Shown here: positions 9,183 to 17,762 of the stretch, in pieces
Layout: every line of letters starts with the position of its first letter
Numbering within the stretch: position 1 is the first letter of the stretch
From: UBA7430 sp002478765
GTDB lineage: Bacteria > Bacteroidota > Bacteroidia > Flavobacteriales > UBA7430
Length of the DNA stretch: 64,000 nt
NCBI GenBank assembly: GCA_943789355.1
Contig: CALSTU010000004.1
Span: 1-64,000, forward strand
Reading direction: 5' to 3'
The notes under the pieces: generated by a model
The model's database searches: none
The model's input: only the letters and a program-made list of their open reading frames with translations
What the model was told of the DNA's origin: nothing
Translations under genes and position numbers: made by a program

Positions 9183-9204
9183 AAAGCCGTTTAGCCAAAT
9201 TTTT
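9168..9204 (+). terminator. Intrinsic terminator after the sulfotransferase remnant
   Basis: GCTAAACGGC (9168-9177) pairs perfectly with GCCGTTTAGC (9186-9195), with an A-rich 8-base loop, followed by CAAATTTTTATT. This is a GC-containing stem plus T-run in the + direction. Confidence 0.8.
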
Positions 9205-9227
9205 ATTCTCTATAATATAACCATACA

Positions 9228-9794
9228 ATGAAATTTAAAATTTTCGTACTCGGAATATCATTACTTATTTTCAACGCTTGTAACAAGGGTGACGGTAAAA
9301 CACCTAAACCACAAAGCACTTCAACAAATAAAATTCTTCCCCTAGGAGCTTCAAGGGTTGAGGAGGCAAGACCCGAATTTGAAAGTTACCGCTACGAACT
9401 CTGGAAAGACTTAAGAGAAAACGGTTGTGCTTTTGATTTTATCGGTACGCAATCTGACAATGCCTCTTATCCGGCTTTTGGTGGGGCTGAATTTGATGTT
9501 GACCACGAAGGAAGAAGTGGTTGGACTTCGAATGAAATATTAGGTGGACTCGATAATTGGTTAATTCAAACCGGGTGTCCTGATATTGTGCTATTTAGTT
9601 CACCAGGGGGTAATGACATCCTGGGGAATTTAGACTATAATCAAACCATCTCGAACATTAACTCAATAATAGACCTGTTACAAGCGAACAACCCTAATGT
9701 GACCATCATTATTGAACAGCTAGCAGAAGGGCGTTCCGACTTTATGACCACAGAATTCACTAAGGCTTTTAACCAAATAAAATCCTCTCTGTAG
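9228..9794 (+). CDS. SGNH/GDSL-type hydrolase lipoprotein, C-terminally truncated
   Basis: 188 residues with a lipoprotein signal ending FNAC (Cys18). Block I reads LPLGASRVEE (Ser in GAS in place of GDS), followed by RYELWKDL, DFIGTQS, HEGRSGWTS and block III SSPGGNDIL. These are the expected first blocks of the SGNH esterase fold. Block V (DxxH, carrying the catalytic Asp and His) is absent because the protein stops at QIKSSL, some 40-60 residues earlier than usual. The product is probably inactive or needs re-examination. It follows the terminator of the sulfotransferase remnant. Confidence 0.7.
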   Translation: MKFKIFVLGISLLIFNACNKGDGKTPKPQSTSTNKILPLGASRVEEARPEFESYRYELWKDLRENGCAFDFIGTQSDNASYPAFGGAEFDVDHEGRSGWTSNEILGGLDNWLIQTGCPDIVLFSSPGGNDILGNLDYNQTISNINSIIDLLQANNPNVTIIIEQLAEGRSDFMTTEFTKAFNQIKSSL

Positions 9795-9810
9795 CACTGG
9801 TCCCAATCTT

Positions 9811-10164
9811 TTATTTCAGCTTGTACCCCAGCAACATTTTTTGGGTGTTTGTAGGAGAAGGTGCTTTTTTTATGGTTAATTTATGATCTGAAATTTCTAT
9901 TAAAATAAGATTTGACAGTTTCCGGTATTCTGATCGATACTCACGTTGCTCCTGAAAAGACCTGTTCGGCAATTTTCTCTTAAGGTGCATCTGCAACTCC
10001 TTAAGAAGGAACAAGCCATTGCTATAAAACGCTGTTATTAGTATAGACTCCCCGGCTTCTAATGCTTTAATCGTAAGCTTAACATCTGTAGCGCGATTAA
10101 ACAATGCTAATTGTTTACTCGACAAAATAAGTTCCGGCCTGTTTACATTTATATCTGTGGTCAT
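9811..10164 (-). CDS. Hypothetical protein, 117 residues
   Basis: The family is not recognised. The protein is charged and soluble, with a basic stretch in the middle (MHLKRKLPNRSFQEQREYR) and a lysine-rich C-terminus. No signal peptide or membrane segment is visible. It is convergent with the truncated hydrolase (17 bases apart). The ATG at 10164 is the first start in the frame. Confidence 0.5.
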   Translation of the reverse strand: MTTDINVNRPELILSSKQLALFNRATDVKLTIKALEAGESILITAFYSNGLFLLKELQMHLKRKLPNRSFQEQREYRSEYRKLSNLILIEISDHKLTIKKAPSPTNTQKMLLGYKLK

Positions 10165-10413
10165 CGATTGGTTTTGCTTTTGTATAAAGGGAAAGAATCT
10201 TGTAAATGACTCCTGCGACGTATGTGATTGATCAAAAATAAAATAAACCTGATTAGTTCTCTAGCTCATCAACTATATGTGGATAGGCGTATTACGAATC
10301 TGGAATCTAATTAACCTGTAGAACAGAAAGCAAAGGTCTTTTATTTGCAAATGTTAACTGAAATATCTGAATAAAAACCATGGTCCATACGTGTAAAGTT
10401 AATTGCTAGTTCA

Positions 10414-10461
10414 AACCTAATGGAAAATCCGGTGCGATTTTCCATTGGGTTTGTTTTTTTT
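10414..10461 (+). terminator. Strong orphan intrinsic terminator
   Basis: AACCTAATGGAAAATC (10414-10429) pairs with GATTTTCCATTGGGTT (10436-10451), with one mismatch in 16, followed by a long T-run. It points in the + direction, yet no + strand gene lies between 9794 and here. The region 10165-10413 shows no convincing ORF on the + strand, so the terminator may serve a small RNA or a lost gene. Confidence 0.8.
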
Positions 10462-10492
10462 AAATTTAAGTGTTTTATCAGCAACTAATCTT

Positions 10493-10777
10493 ATGCCAAC
10501 CGTTAGCCATCATTACAAACCAGTGTTTGAAGATTTAAATGACAAATTCGTTTATGTGAACGCTCAGACTAGCATATATCCTGTTTAGTTGAAAATTGGA
10601 TCAAGAGTAATCGATTCGGAAGGAAAAACTTCGCTGATGTCCAAAAGGTATGAAGAAATGAAAGCGCTAAGAGATCGCATAGAAACCAAGTGGAATGGTC
10701 TGAACTTAGTTCGTACGATTGCTTCTACAATAAGTTTTGTATTGCTGATTTTTTCGTTTCTGTTTTTAGAAAAATAA
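10493..10777 (+). pseudogene. Small ORF interrupted by an in-frame TAG, possible DUF1772-like tail
   Basis: ATG 10493 reads MPTVSHHYKPVFEDLNDKF to a TAG at 10586. The same frame continues without shift from TTG 10589 for 62 residues: GSRVIDSEGKTSLMSKRYEEM, then IETKWNGLNLVRTIASTISF, then a hydrophobic end. The W-N-x-L-N-x-V-R motif before a final membrane helix recalls the C-terminus of DUF1772 proteins. It could be a decayed remnant with a nonsense mutation, or two unrelated ORFs. Confidence 0.35.
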
Positions 10778-10893
10778 ATACCGCTTCGATTTTCATTTAT
10801 ACCATTCGTAAAACCACTTGGATGGCTTCGAGTTTAAAAGCTGCTGAGACGCTGTAAATGAGTAAAAAAGACCTGAAAACACCATTTTTTAAT

Positions 10894-10933
10894 CATTTTG
10901 AGCAAAAAAACATCTTTTTTTGCAATCAAAATG
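10894..10933. repeat. AT-rich hairpin upstream of the DUF805 gene
   Basis: CATTTTGAGCAAAAAAA (10894-10910) pairs with TTTTTTTGC plus TCAAAATG (10915-10933) with a two-base AA bulge, giving about 17 pairs around a CATC loop. The 238-base gap 10778-11015 otherwise holds no gene. It may terminate readthrough from the left or form a leader structure; neither is shown. Confidence 0.5.
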
Positions 10934-11015
10934 AGTGAAATCTACTGCAAAAATAGTATTTTGAAAAGGTGAATGTTCACGTCTACTCAAAAGAAAGTTA
11001 TATAAATCTAGAACC

Positions 11016-11354
11016 ATGAATTACTACATAAAAGTTTGGCAGAACTACGCAAGCTTTAGCGGACGTGCAAGAAGAAGTGAGTATTGGTATTTTTTTCTAT
11101 TCAACATCATCGTCTCTTTCCTCATCGGAATTGTTGCAGGCATGACGGGCTTCATGATTTTACCAAACCTCTACGCGTTGGCTGTATTGATTCCGGGAAT
11201 TTCGGTTGCGGTGAGAAGGATGCACGATGTAGGTAAAAGCGGTTGGTTTGTCTTAGTTCCCATCTACAACATCATCCTTGCCCTAAGCGAAGGAGACCAG
11301 GGAGACAACGCATACGGCCCAGACCCTAAGGTGGAAGCACATCAGATCCTTTGA
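11016..11354 (+). CDS. DUF805 family small membrane protein
   Basis: 112 residues. The N-terminal FSGRARRSEYWYFFLFN motif, two or three hydrophobic helices, RRMHDVGKSGWF and a GDQGDNAYGPDPK tail are all hallmarks of DUF805 (YhaH-like) inner-membrane proteins. No biochemical role is established for the family. It stands alone, convergent with the GH16 gene. Confidence 0.9.
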   Translation: MNYYIKVWQNYASFSGRARRSEYWYFFLFNIIVSFLIGIVAGMTGFMILPNLYALAVLIPGISVAVRRMHDVGKSGWFVLVPIYNIILALSEGDQGDNAYGPDPKVEAHQIL

Positions 11355-11461
11355 AAGCTGGAATTAAATTATTTGCTCCGGGGATAAGCCTGACCTTTCA
11401 TCCCTGAAGACTCTTCAGACAAAAAGAGCAAAGCTTCTCTATGTCAATTTAATGTAAGCGA

Positions 11462-13813
11462 CTAATCTTCTGTCGTTTGACCGCTTGAATCTTTACACAT
11501 GTAAAAATCGGACACAGCTGCTTTCAGTTTTAATTGATACCCATATGCATGGTGCAGCTCTCCCAATCCGTTGTAACCAAATTCTGGGAGGTAAGGATTT
11601 CCGGCTCCATCTTTTACAATCACAATCAAATCCTTAATTGGTGCGAAGGCTTCTTCTACATCAATAGATTGCAAACAAGTAAATGCAATCATGCTCCAAC
11701 CCGCTTGCATTTGCATAGGGATGCCTATTGATGAGGAATCACAATTGTATTGCAATTGATCTTCCAAATTTGAGATGACATCAAAAGCAGCCATCAATTC
11801 ATTTTGCAAGTCATCAATCAGGCTATGAATATCGTTCGAATCTACATCATCATAATCACAAGAGCCATCGTCTTCTAAAGCCTGTGGGTTGTAATTTACT
11901 GCAGATGCATCCATACAACCCGATGGAACATTCTGACAAGCAGTCCCCCCGTAACTCTCACAGTTCTGGGGTGAAAAGAATGGATTGTACGGAGCATAAG
12001 CATTTGAGTACATACAACCTTCTGCATCCGGAATGTCATCACAAGAAATGTAAATACATACTGAATTTCCGTATTGGTCTGTACCTGCTGTGCTTGCATT
12101 TGCATTGAAATTCATTGCATCTTCATCCATACACCCTTCGGCTGAACTTGAACAAGGAGTTCCGCCAAAGTTGCTACAGTCTCCTGCCCCAAAGTTGGCA
12201 TGGTATATCGCAAAAGCATTGGGGTATTTACAGCCCGTTTCAGGAACGTCATTGCAGGTGGCGTAAGTACATAAGATATTACCCCACTGATCTACAGACT
12301 GAATATTAGCCTGCGGAATGTAATCTAAAGCATTCGCATCCAAACAACCGTAGAACTCTTCGGCATCATCTGAGCAAATTACTCCACCCCAGGTTTGGCA
12401 GAGCCCTCTGTTGGTATTTTCGTCAAAAGGAAAGAAATAATCTGCCCACAGACAACCTTCTACCGGAGTCTGATCGCAAGATTCGAAATCACAAAACCAG
12501 CCCCCATTTTCATCCATTTCTTGCACATTTGCATTCGGATTGTAATTGCTTGCTGTCGGATGAATACATCCGCTTCTTACTTCACACGAGGTACATGATG
12601 ACCAGGCGTCAGAAATTTGAGTAGCGCCGTTAACGAGAACTTCTCTTTTGGCAGTTGTTGTATCATCCGTGCTTGCCAAACAAGACCAATCTCCTTGCTC
12701 ATTGGCATAGAGAAGAAGGTCTTCATTATACTCTCCCCCATCTGCACAATAATTGTATTGATACGTACCTTTGGGAAGGTAAGCCTTACCGTTCCAAACC
12801 CTTGAGTCTCCGAGTTTTTGCAAGATGATTCCCGAACTGCAAACACTTCCATCGATACCTGAAACACTCACGTATTCAGGAATGAAAGACGCACAGTTCA
12901 TATCCACCTCAAAGTTTACCTCGTACAAACAAGAACCGTCATCGATAACTGCGTTTGCATTGTAATTGTGCGCTGCGGCATCGACACATTCGCTCGACTC
13001 TGTATTTTCTTGATACACGCGAACCCAATCTACTTCAATTTGTGATGGAAACTGCGTTTGATCATTGGGTCCGTTTTTGTCTATGGCAAGGTTCAGCATT
13101 AGAAACCAATCACCTTTGTTAAAAGGCCAGGTGTATTCCGAAGGATAATCATCTGGAGTAACGCTAAATAGATACTCTTCATCTACGTACCAGGTAATCC
13201 TGTTCGGCTCCCACCGCACCTCATACAAATGGAAATCATCAGCATAAGAACCATTTTCTAAGTTCTTAGAAAAACTTCGGTAGGTACTACCACTCCCACA
13301 AGGCCCTAGGTGTGCTGCTCCGGTCGTTACATTACTGGGACCATCATTCCCCCACTGCTCCATGATGTCGATCTCACCATCACAAGGCCAGCTCCCATCT
13401 GTGGGCAGCATCCAAAAAGCCGGCCAAAAGCCCTGACCATCAACCGTTTTTATTCGAGCCTGAACACGACCGTAGCGAAACGTGAATAATCCTGCGGTGA
13501 TGATTTTTGACGAAGAATAGTTCATTACATTGGAGGCATTGAACGGATCAACGACCCCAGCAGGCTCTTGTTTGGCTATAATTTTAAGCGTTCCGTCGGA
13601 TACAACGGTGTTTTCTTCTTGATAGGACTGCAATTCTCCATTACCCCAACCCCACAAGCCGTATTGACTTCCTGTACCCAAATCATGGGCCCATTTGGTC
13701 GCATCCAACTGAGTTCCGTTAAATTGATCTTCCCAAACCAATTGCCAATCCTGAGCCGGTAGGTTTAGAGTCAAACCAATAAAAAGAAAAAGAGCGCGTG
13801 AGAATTTGTTCAT
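11462..13813 (-). CDS. Secreted GH16 glycoside hydrolase with Cys-rich repeats
   Basis: The chosen start ATG 13813 gives 783 residues and a good signal peptide (MNKFSRALFLFIGLTLNLPA); an upstream ATG adds 21 non-signal residues. Residues 22-268 form a GH16 beta-jelly-roll with catalytic EIDIMEQWG (Glu147, Asp149, Glu152), a laminarinase-like beta-glucanase signature. After it come a VNFEVDMNC-type module (about 298-400) and several GC[MLI]D..A.NYNPNA-type repeats with conserved Cys, then a C-terminal GWSMIAFTC domain common on Bacteroidota surface proteins. It probably degrades algal beta-1,3-glucan outside the cell; export by the type IX system is inference. Confidence 0.88.
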   Translation of the reverse strand: MNKFSRALFLFIGLTLNLPAQDWQLVWEDQFNGTQLDATKWAHDLGTGSQYGLWGWGNGELQSYQEENTVVSDGTLKIIAKQEPAGVVDPFNASNVMNYSSSKIITAGLFTFRYGRVQARIKTVDGQGFWPAFWMLPTDGSWPCDGEIDIMEQWGNDGPSNVTTGAAHLGPCGSGSTYRSFSKNLENGSYADDFHLYEVRWEPNRITWYVDEEYLFSVTPDDYPSEYTWPFNKGDWFLMLNLAIDKNGPNDQTQFPSQIEVDWVRVYQENTESSECVDAAAHNYNANAVIDDGSCLYEVNFEVDMNCASFIPEYVSVSGIDGSVCSSGIILQKLGDSRVWNGKAYLPKGTYQYNYCADGGEYNEDLLLYANEQGDWSCLASTDDTTTAKREVLVNGATQISDAWSSCTSCEVRSGCIHPTASNYNPNANVQEMDENGGWFCDFESCDQTPVEGCLWADYFFPFDENTNRGLCQTWGGVICSDDAEEFYGCLDANALDYIPQANIQSVDQWGNILCTYATCNDVPETGCKYPNAFAIYHANFGAGDCSNFGGTPCSSSAEGCMDEDAMNFNANASTAGTDQYGNSVCIYISCDDIPDAEGCMYSNAYAPYNPFFSPQNCESYGGTACQNVPSGCMDASAVNYNPQALEDDGSCDYDDVDSNDIHSLIDDLQNELMAAFDVISNLEDQLQYNCDSSSIGIPMQMQAGWSMIAFTCLQSIDVEEAFAPIKDLIVIVKDGAGNPYLPEFGYNGLGELHHAYGYQLKLKAAVSDFYMCKDSSGQTTED

Positions 13814-13958
13814 GGGAGGCTGTATTGAGGTTTCGTTCAAATATAAATCATTTTCTGCTCTTTGAGAATCACACACAACATTGATTGCAATTAATTATTT
13901 GTGTGATTTTTGTTGTGAAAAGTTATGCGTAAATTTGTAAAAACACAATCCTGAGACC

Positions 13959-14384
13959 ATGCTATTCAAAACAAGTATTGATCGTATAAAAAAAGAAATT
14001 GAGATGGATAAAATCTCAGGCAAGTCCTATTCCCTCTTTGAGAAAATTAGATTGGGCATTTACGGATCTCCCAAATACACAATCCTAGAACTGAATCCCG
14101 AGGATCTTGGAATCAGCGATGGGAAATCCAACGATTTATTGCATGGGAATTTTGAGTTGAAAAAAGAAGGGATGGCCTTTTATTTCCGCTATTTAAATGA
14201 TGAGTATGCCATTGTAGCCCGTTACAATCAAATCACTTTTCAAACCAACGACAAATACTTCGAATTGCAAATGGGTAAGCATGCGATAAAAATGGAAATC
14301 AAGAGTAAGAAAGGGCATCTGAACTTTCTAAGAAACTTCGCCAAACACCGAAGTTACGATACTTTTCCGCACTCCGCCATGTAG
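13959..14384 (+). CDS. Hypothetical protein, 141 residues
   Basis: A soluble, lysine-rich protein with alternating strand-like segments (MAFYFRYLNDEYAIVARYNQ, ITFQTNDKYFELQMGKHAIK) and no signal peptide. The family is not recognised. A clear Bacteroidota -7 box, TAAATTTG, lies at 13930-13937, giving a leader of about 15 bases to ATG 13959. It is divergent from the GH16 gene and precedes the carotenoid cluster by 104 bases. Confidence 0.65.
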   Translation: MLFKTSIDRIKKEIEMDKISGKSYSLFEKIRLGIYGSPKYTILELNPEDLGISDGKSNDLLHGNFELKKEGMAFYFRYLNDEYAIVARYNQITFQTNDKYFELQMGKHAIKMEIKSKKGHLNFLRNFAKHRSYDTFPHSAM

Positions 14385-14488
14385 GTTCATTCAAAGCCTT
14401 TTTCGCACATTAACACACAAAAAAAAGCCTCAAAGAATTTGAAGTACATGCCAACAAGTTCTGAATTTCATCCTATATTGGACCGTAG

Positions 14489-15964
14489 ATGAAACATCAA
14501 AAAATCATCATCATAGGTGCCGGCATCGCAGGATTAGCAGCTGCCATTCGGTTGCAATCTCGCGGACATGAAGTCCTTGTGTATGAAGCCAACTCATACC
14601 CAGGCGGAAAACTGACGGAAACGAGTGCTCAGGGTTATCGATTTGACATGGGGCCCTCCTTGTTCACCCTGCCCCATCTTGTTGAGGAGCTTTTTGAATG
14701 TGCCAACAAACCTGTGAGCTCCTACTTCAGCTACAAGAAAAAAGAAGTCATCTGCAATTATTTCTTTGAAGATGGAACCACCTTTTCGGCACCTTCGGAT
14801 CTAGAAGAATTTACAAAAAAAGCTTCTGAGACCTTTGATGTATCTCAAAAGACCATGGAGGATTATTTACAAGCCAGTCAAAAAAAATACGAGTCGACTG
14901 CTTCCATATTCTTGGAAAAATCATTGCACAAATTAGGTACCTATTTTTCCAAAGATATGGTGAAAGCTTTATTAAGTATTCCGCATTTAAACATCAACAC
15001 CAGCCTGTCTAAACACAACGAAAATGTGTTCGAGGACTCTAGGCTTGTGCAGTTTTACAATCGGTTTGCCACCTACAACGGCTCTTCACCCTACCAAACA
15101 CCGGGCATCATGTCGATGATCCCCCACTTGGAACAGTCTTTGGGTACTTATTTTCCGAAAGGAGGCATGCACCAAATCACGGAAAGCCTTTTTCAACTGG
15201 CTAAAGATTTGGGAGTATCCTTTGTCTTCAACACCAAAGTCGAAGAAATTGAAACCGAAGGCCAACGAGTTCTGGGAATTAAAACCCATGAAGAATCGGT
15301 CTCGGCAGACATTGTCATCTCCAACTCAGACGTGGTTCCCAGCTACAGAAAACTGTTGAAAAAACACAAGGCGCCCGAAAAAACACTCAAACAAGAGCGC
15401 AGCAGTTCTGCCCTCATTTTTTATTGGGGCATTAAAAAACAATTTCCACAACTGGACCTGCACAACATCTTTTTCTCAAAAGATTACAAAGTAGAATTTG
15501 ACGCTATCTTCAAACAAAAAACAATTTCCAAGGATCCTACAGTCTATGTGAACATCAGTTCTAAGGAAGAGGCCAGTGATGCTCCCGAAGGCTGTGAGAA
15601 CTGGTTCACCATGATCAATGTTCCCGGGAATACAGGACAAAATTGGGACGATCTGATTGAAAAAACTCGAGAGAACATCCTTCAAAAACTAAGTAAATTG
15701 TTGGGTGAAAACATTGCTGAACTCATTACTTACGAATCTGTTTTAGACCCACGTGGTATCGAACAAAAAACACAAAGCCACCAAGGTTCTTTATACGGAG
15801 CGGCTAGCAATTCGAAATTTGCAGCCTTTTTGAGACATCCCAACTTCAGTAGCTCCATTTCAAACCTCTATTTCTGTGGAGGGAGTGTTCACCCCGGAGG
15901 CGGAATTCCTCTGTGTTTGCTCTCAGGTAAAATTGTGGCTGAAATGATCAACAAAAATCAATAA
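14489..15964 (+). CDS. crtD: 1-hydroxycarotenoid 3,4-desaturase (CrtD type)
   Basis: 491 residues in the CrtI/CrtD flavoprotein family. The FAD Rossmann motif GAGIAG is at 10-15, followed by YEANSYPGGKL and FDMGPSLFTLP. The C-terminal FAD-proximal signature CGGSVHPGGGIPLCLLSG is present. The YFSYKKKEVICNYFFEDGT and ATYNGSSPYQTPG segments match flavobacterial CrtD better than CrtI phytoene desaturase. The reaction is introduction of a 3',4' double bond into a 1'-hydroxylated ψ-end. The next gene, cruF, supplies that hydroxyl, which supports CrtD over CrtI; crtI and crtB are not in the window. Confidence 0.85.
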   Translation: MKHQKIIIIGAGIAGLAAAIRLQSRGHEVLVYEANSYPGGKLTETSAQGYRFDMGPSLFTLPHLVEELFECANKPVSSYFSYKKKEVICNYFFEDGTTFSAPSDLEEFTKKASETFDVSQKTMEDYLQASQKKYESTASIFLEKSLHKLGTYFSKDMVKALLSIPHLNINTSLSKHNENVFEDSRLVQFYNRFATYNGSSPYQTPGIMSMIPHLEQSLGTYFPKGGMHQITESLFQLAKDLGVSFVFNTKVEEIETEGQRVLGIKTHEESVSADIVISNSDVVPSYRKLLKKHKAPEKTLKQERSSSALIFYWGIKKQFPQLDLHNIFFSKDYKVEFDAIFKQKTISKDPTVYVNISSKEEASDAPEGCENWFTMINVPGNTGQNWDDLIEKTRENILQKLSKLLGENIAELITYESVLDPRGIEQKTQSHQGSLYGAASNSKFAAFLRHPNFSSSISNLYFCGGSVHPGGGIPLCLLSGKIVAEMINKNQ

Positions 15965-15965
15965 T

Positions 15966-16589
15966 ATGGCACCCAAAACAAAAATTTCAATTGGACTTTT
16001 ATGGTTGTTTACCCTTTCAGGAATCATCGGAATTTTGTCGCCGGCAAAAGATTGGTTTTTGATGCTTACTCCTTTGAATCTTGGCTTAAGCTTCCTCATT
16101 ATAGCAATCAATCTAAAAGGGTTTTCTAAATTTACCGCCCACGCATTTGCCATCCCATTTCTTTTGGGCTTCCTCACAGAAGCGCTGGGCGTTAATTACG
16201 GCTTGCTGTTCGGGGCCTATTCTTACGGAGCTAATTTGGGCTTTAAAATCATGGGCGTGCCCTTGATTATATGCATCAACTGGTGCATGTTGACCATCGT
16301 AACCGCAGACCTGGCAAAATTTATGACCCACAACAAATGGCTTAGAATAGGTTTAGGAGCGCTGATCATGACTCTTTTGGATGTCATCATCGAAGTATCG
16401 GCGCCTAGATTTGACTTTTGGGAATTTGAGGGAGGCATCGTTCCGCTTCAAAACTACTTGGCTTGGTTTGCGATAGCTGGTTTAGCTCATTTAGGATACC
16501 AATCTTACGCGATTGATTCTCATTCAAAAATCTCTTTTCATGTACTCGCATCTATATTTGTATTTTTCGCTGTATTTTTGATTTTCTAA
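15966..16589 (+). CDS. cruF: Carotenoid 1',2'-hydratase, CruF family
   Basis: 207 residues with about seven membrane helices. Family features include FLTEALGVNYGLLFGAYSYG, VPLIICINWCMLT, LDVIIEVSAPRFDFWEF and a C-terminal helix. CruF proteins add water across the terminal ψ-end double bond of monocyclic carotenoids, giving a 1'-OH. It starts two bases after crtD and abuts crtY directly, so it lies in one operon. An older database label for the family is DUF422/carotenoid biosynthesis protein. Confidence 0.85.
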   Translation: MAPKTKISIGLLWLFTLSGIIGILSPAKDWFLMLTPLNLGLSFLIIAINLKGFSKFTAHAFAIPFLLGFLTEALGVNYGLLFGAYSYGANLGFKIMGVPLIICINWCMLTIVTADLAKFMTHNKWLRIGLGALIMTLLDVIIEVSAPRFDFWEFEGGIVPLQNYLAWFAIAGLAHLGYQSYAIDSHSKISFHVLASIFVFFAVFLIF

Positions 16590-17762
16590 ATGAAACACAT
16601 CGATTACATATTAACTGGAGCCGGCGCTTCCGGATTGATGCTTGCCTACCGTATGGCAAACGACCCTTTTTTTGATGAAAAATCAATCCTCATCATTGAC
16701 CCTGAAAAAAGAAAGGATGAAGATCGTACCTGGTGTTTTTGGGAAGTAGGCCGTGGCGAGTGGGATGGGATCGTTTCTAAATCTTGGGACTCCATTTACG
16801 TGGCAGGCGGATCTTCTGAAAAAAACATCTCCATCAACCCGTATACTTACAAAATGATTCTAAGTGAGGATTTTTATCAGAAAATCTGGACTGTTTTAAA
16901 TGCCAAAGACAACATCCAATTCCTCCACGAAAGCGTTACTGAAATTAAACCTACTGAAAAAGGAGTTCACGTTCAAACAAATCAGGGCAACTACCATGCC
17001 TCGAAGGTCTTCAATAGCATACCTGGATATTCTAACTACAATACACAAAAAAAGTACCCGGTACTTCAACAACACTTTGTCGGTTGGTTCATCAAAACAA
17101 AAAAACCAAGTTTTGATGCGTCCACAGCCACATTTATGGATTTCAACATTCCTCAAGAGGCAAGTACGAGATTCATGTATGTTTTACCGACCAACAAAAA
17201 TGAAGCTCTTTTTGAGTACACCTTGTTCTCTGAAAAATTACTCAGCAAAGATGCTTACGAATCGGGCATCAAAGATTATCTGAAAAAACAAGGAATTGAG
17301 GATTATACGATAACCAGAAAAGAACAGGGAGCCATTCCCATGACGGCATACCCTTTCAGAAATAACAATTCAAAAAACATCCTTCACATTGGAACAAACG
17401 GAGGGTGGACGAAGGCCAGCACCGGTTATACTTTTTACAATTGCACTAAAAAAACAAAAAATCTGGTCGACTTCTTAAAAAAGCATTCTGATTTGAGGCA
17501 TTTTGACCGACGAACCAAGTTTAACAACTACGACCTTTTATTCCTGGATGTCTTAGCTCAAAACAATGCTCAAGGCGGCGAATTGTTTTCTATGTTGTTC
17601 AACAAAACAAAGGTAAAAACCTTGTTGAAGTTTTTAGATGAATCTACAAACCTCTTCGAAGACATCAGCATCATGCTTGCCGTTCCACCTCGCTTATTTA
17701 CGCAAACGCTCATGAAACGTATTTTGTCGTTTTCCCGTTTTAAAACAAAACGACATGAATAG
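16590..17762 (+). CDS. crtY: Lycopene beta-cyclase (CrtY type)
   Basis: 390 residues. The dinucleotide-binding GAGASG motif is at 10-15, the RTWCFW motif at 46-51, then FMDFNIPQ and VLPTNKNEALFEYTLFS, and the GTNGGWTKASTGYTF substrate/FAD region; all are typical of the CrtY/CrtL cyclases of Bacteroidota. It closes a beta-ionone ring on a lycopene end. With CruF and CrtD acting on the other end, this predicts a monocyclic carotenoid. The last eight bases overlap the next gene. Confidence 0.9.
   Translation: MKHIDYILTGAGASGLMLAYRMANDPFFDEKSILIIDPEKRKDEDRTWCFWEVGRGEWDGIVSKSWDSIYVAGGSSEKNISINPYTYKMILSEDFYQKIWTVLNAKDNIQFLHESVTEIKPTEKGVHVQTNQGNYHASKVFNSIPGYSNYNTQKKYPVLQQHFVGWFIKTKKPSFDASTATFMDFNIPQEASTRFMYVLPTNKNEALFEYTLFSEKLLSKDAYESGIKDYLKKQGIEDYTITRKEQGAIPMTAYPFRNNNSKNILHIGTNGGWTKASTGYTFYNCTKKTKNLVDFLKKHSDLRHFDRRTKFNNYDLLFLDVLAQNNAQGGELFSMLFNKTKVKTLLKFLDESTNLFEDISIMLAVPPRLFTQTLMKRILSFSRFKTKRHE

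Noticed and set aside
11500..13800. Plus-strand ORFs of 60-75 codons over the GH16 gene
   Set aside because: They are antisense shadows of its Cys-rich repeat coding, His/Cys-rich and without starts or promoters of their own.
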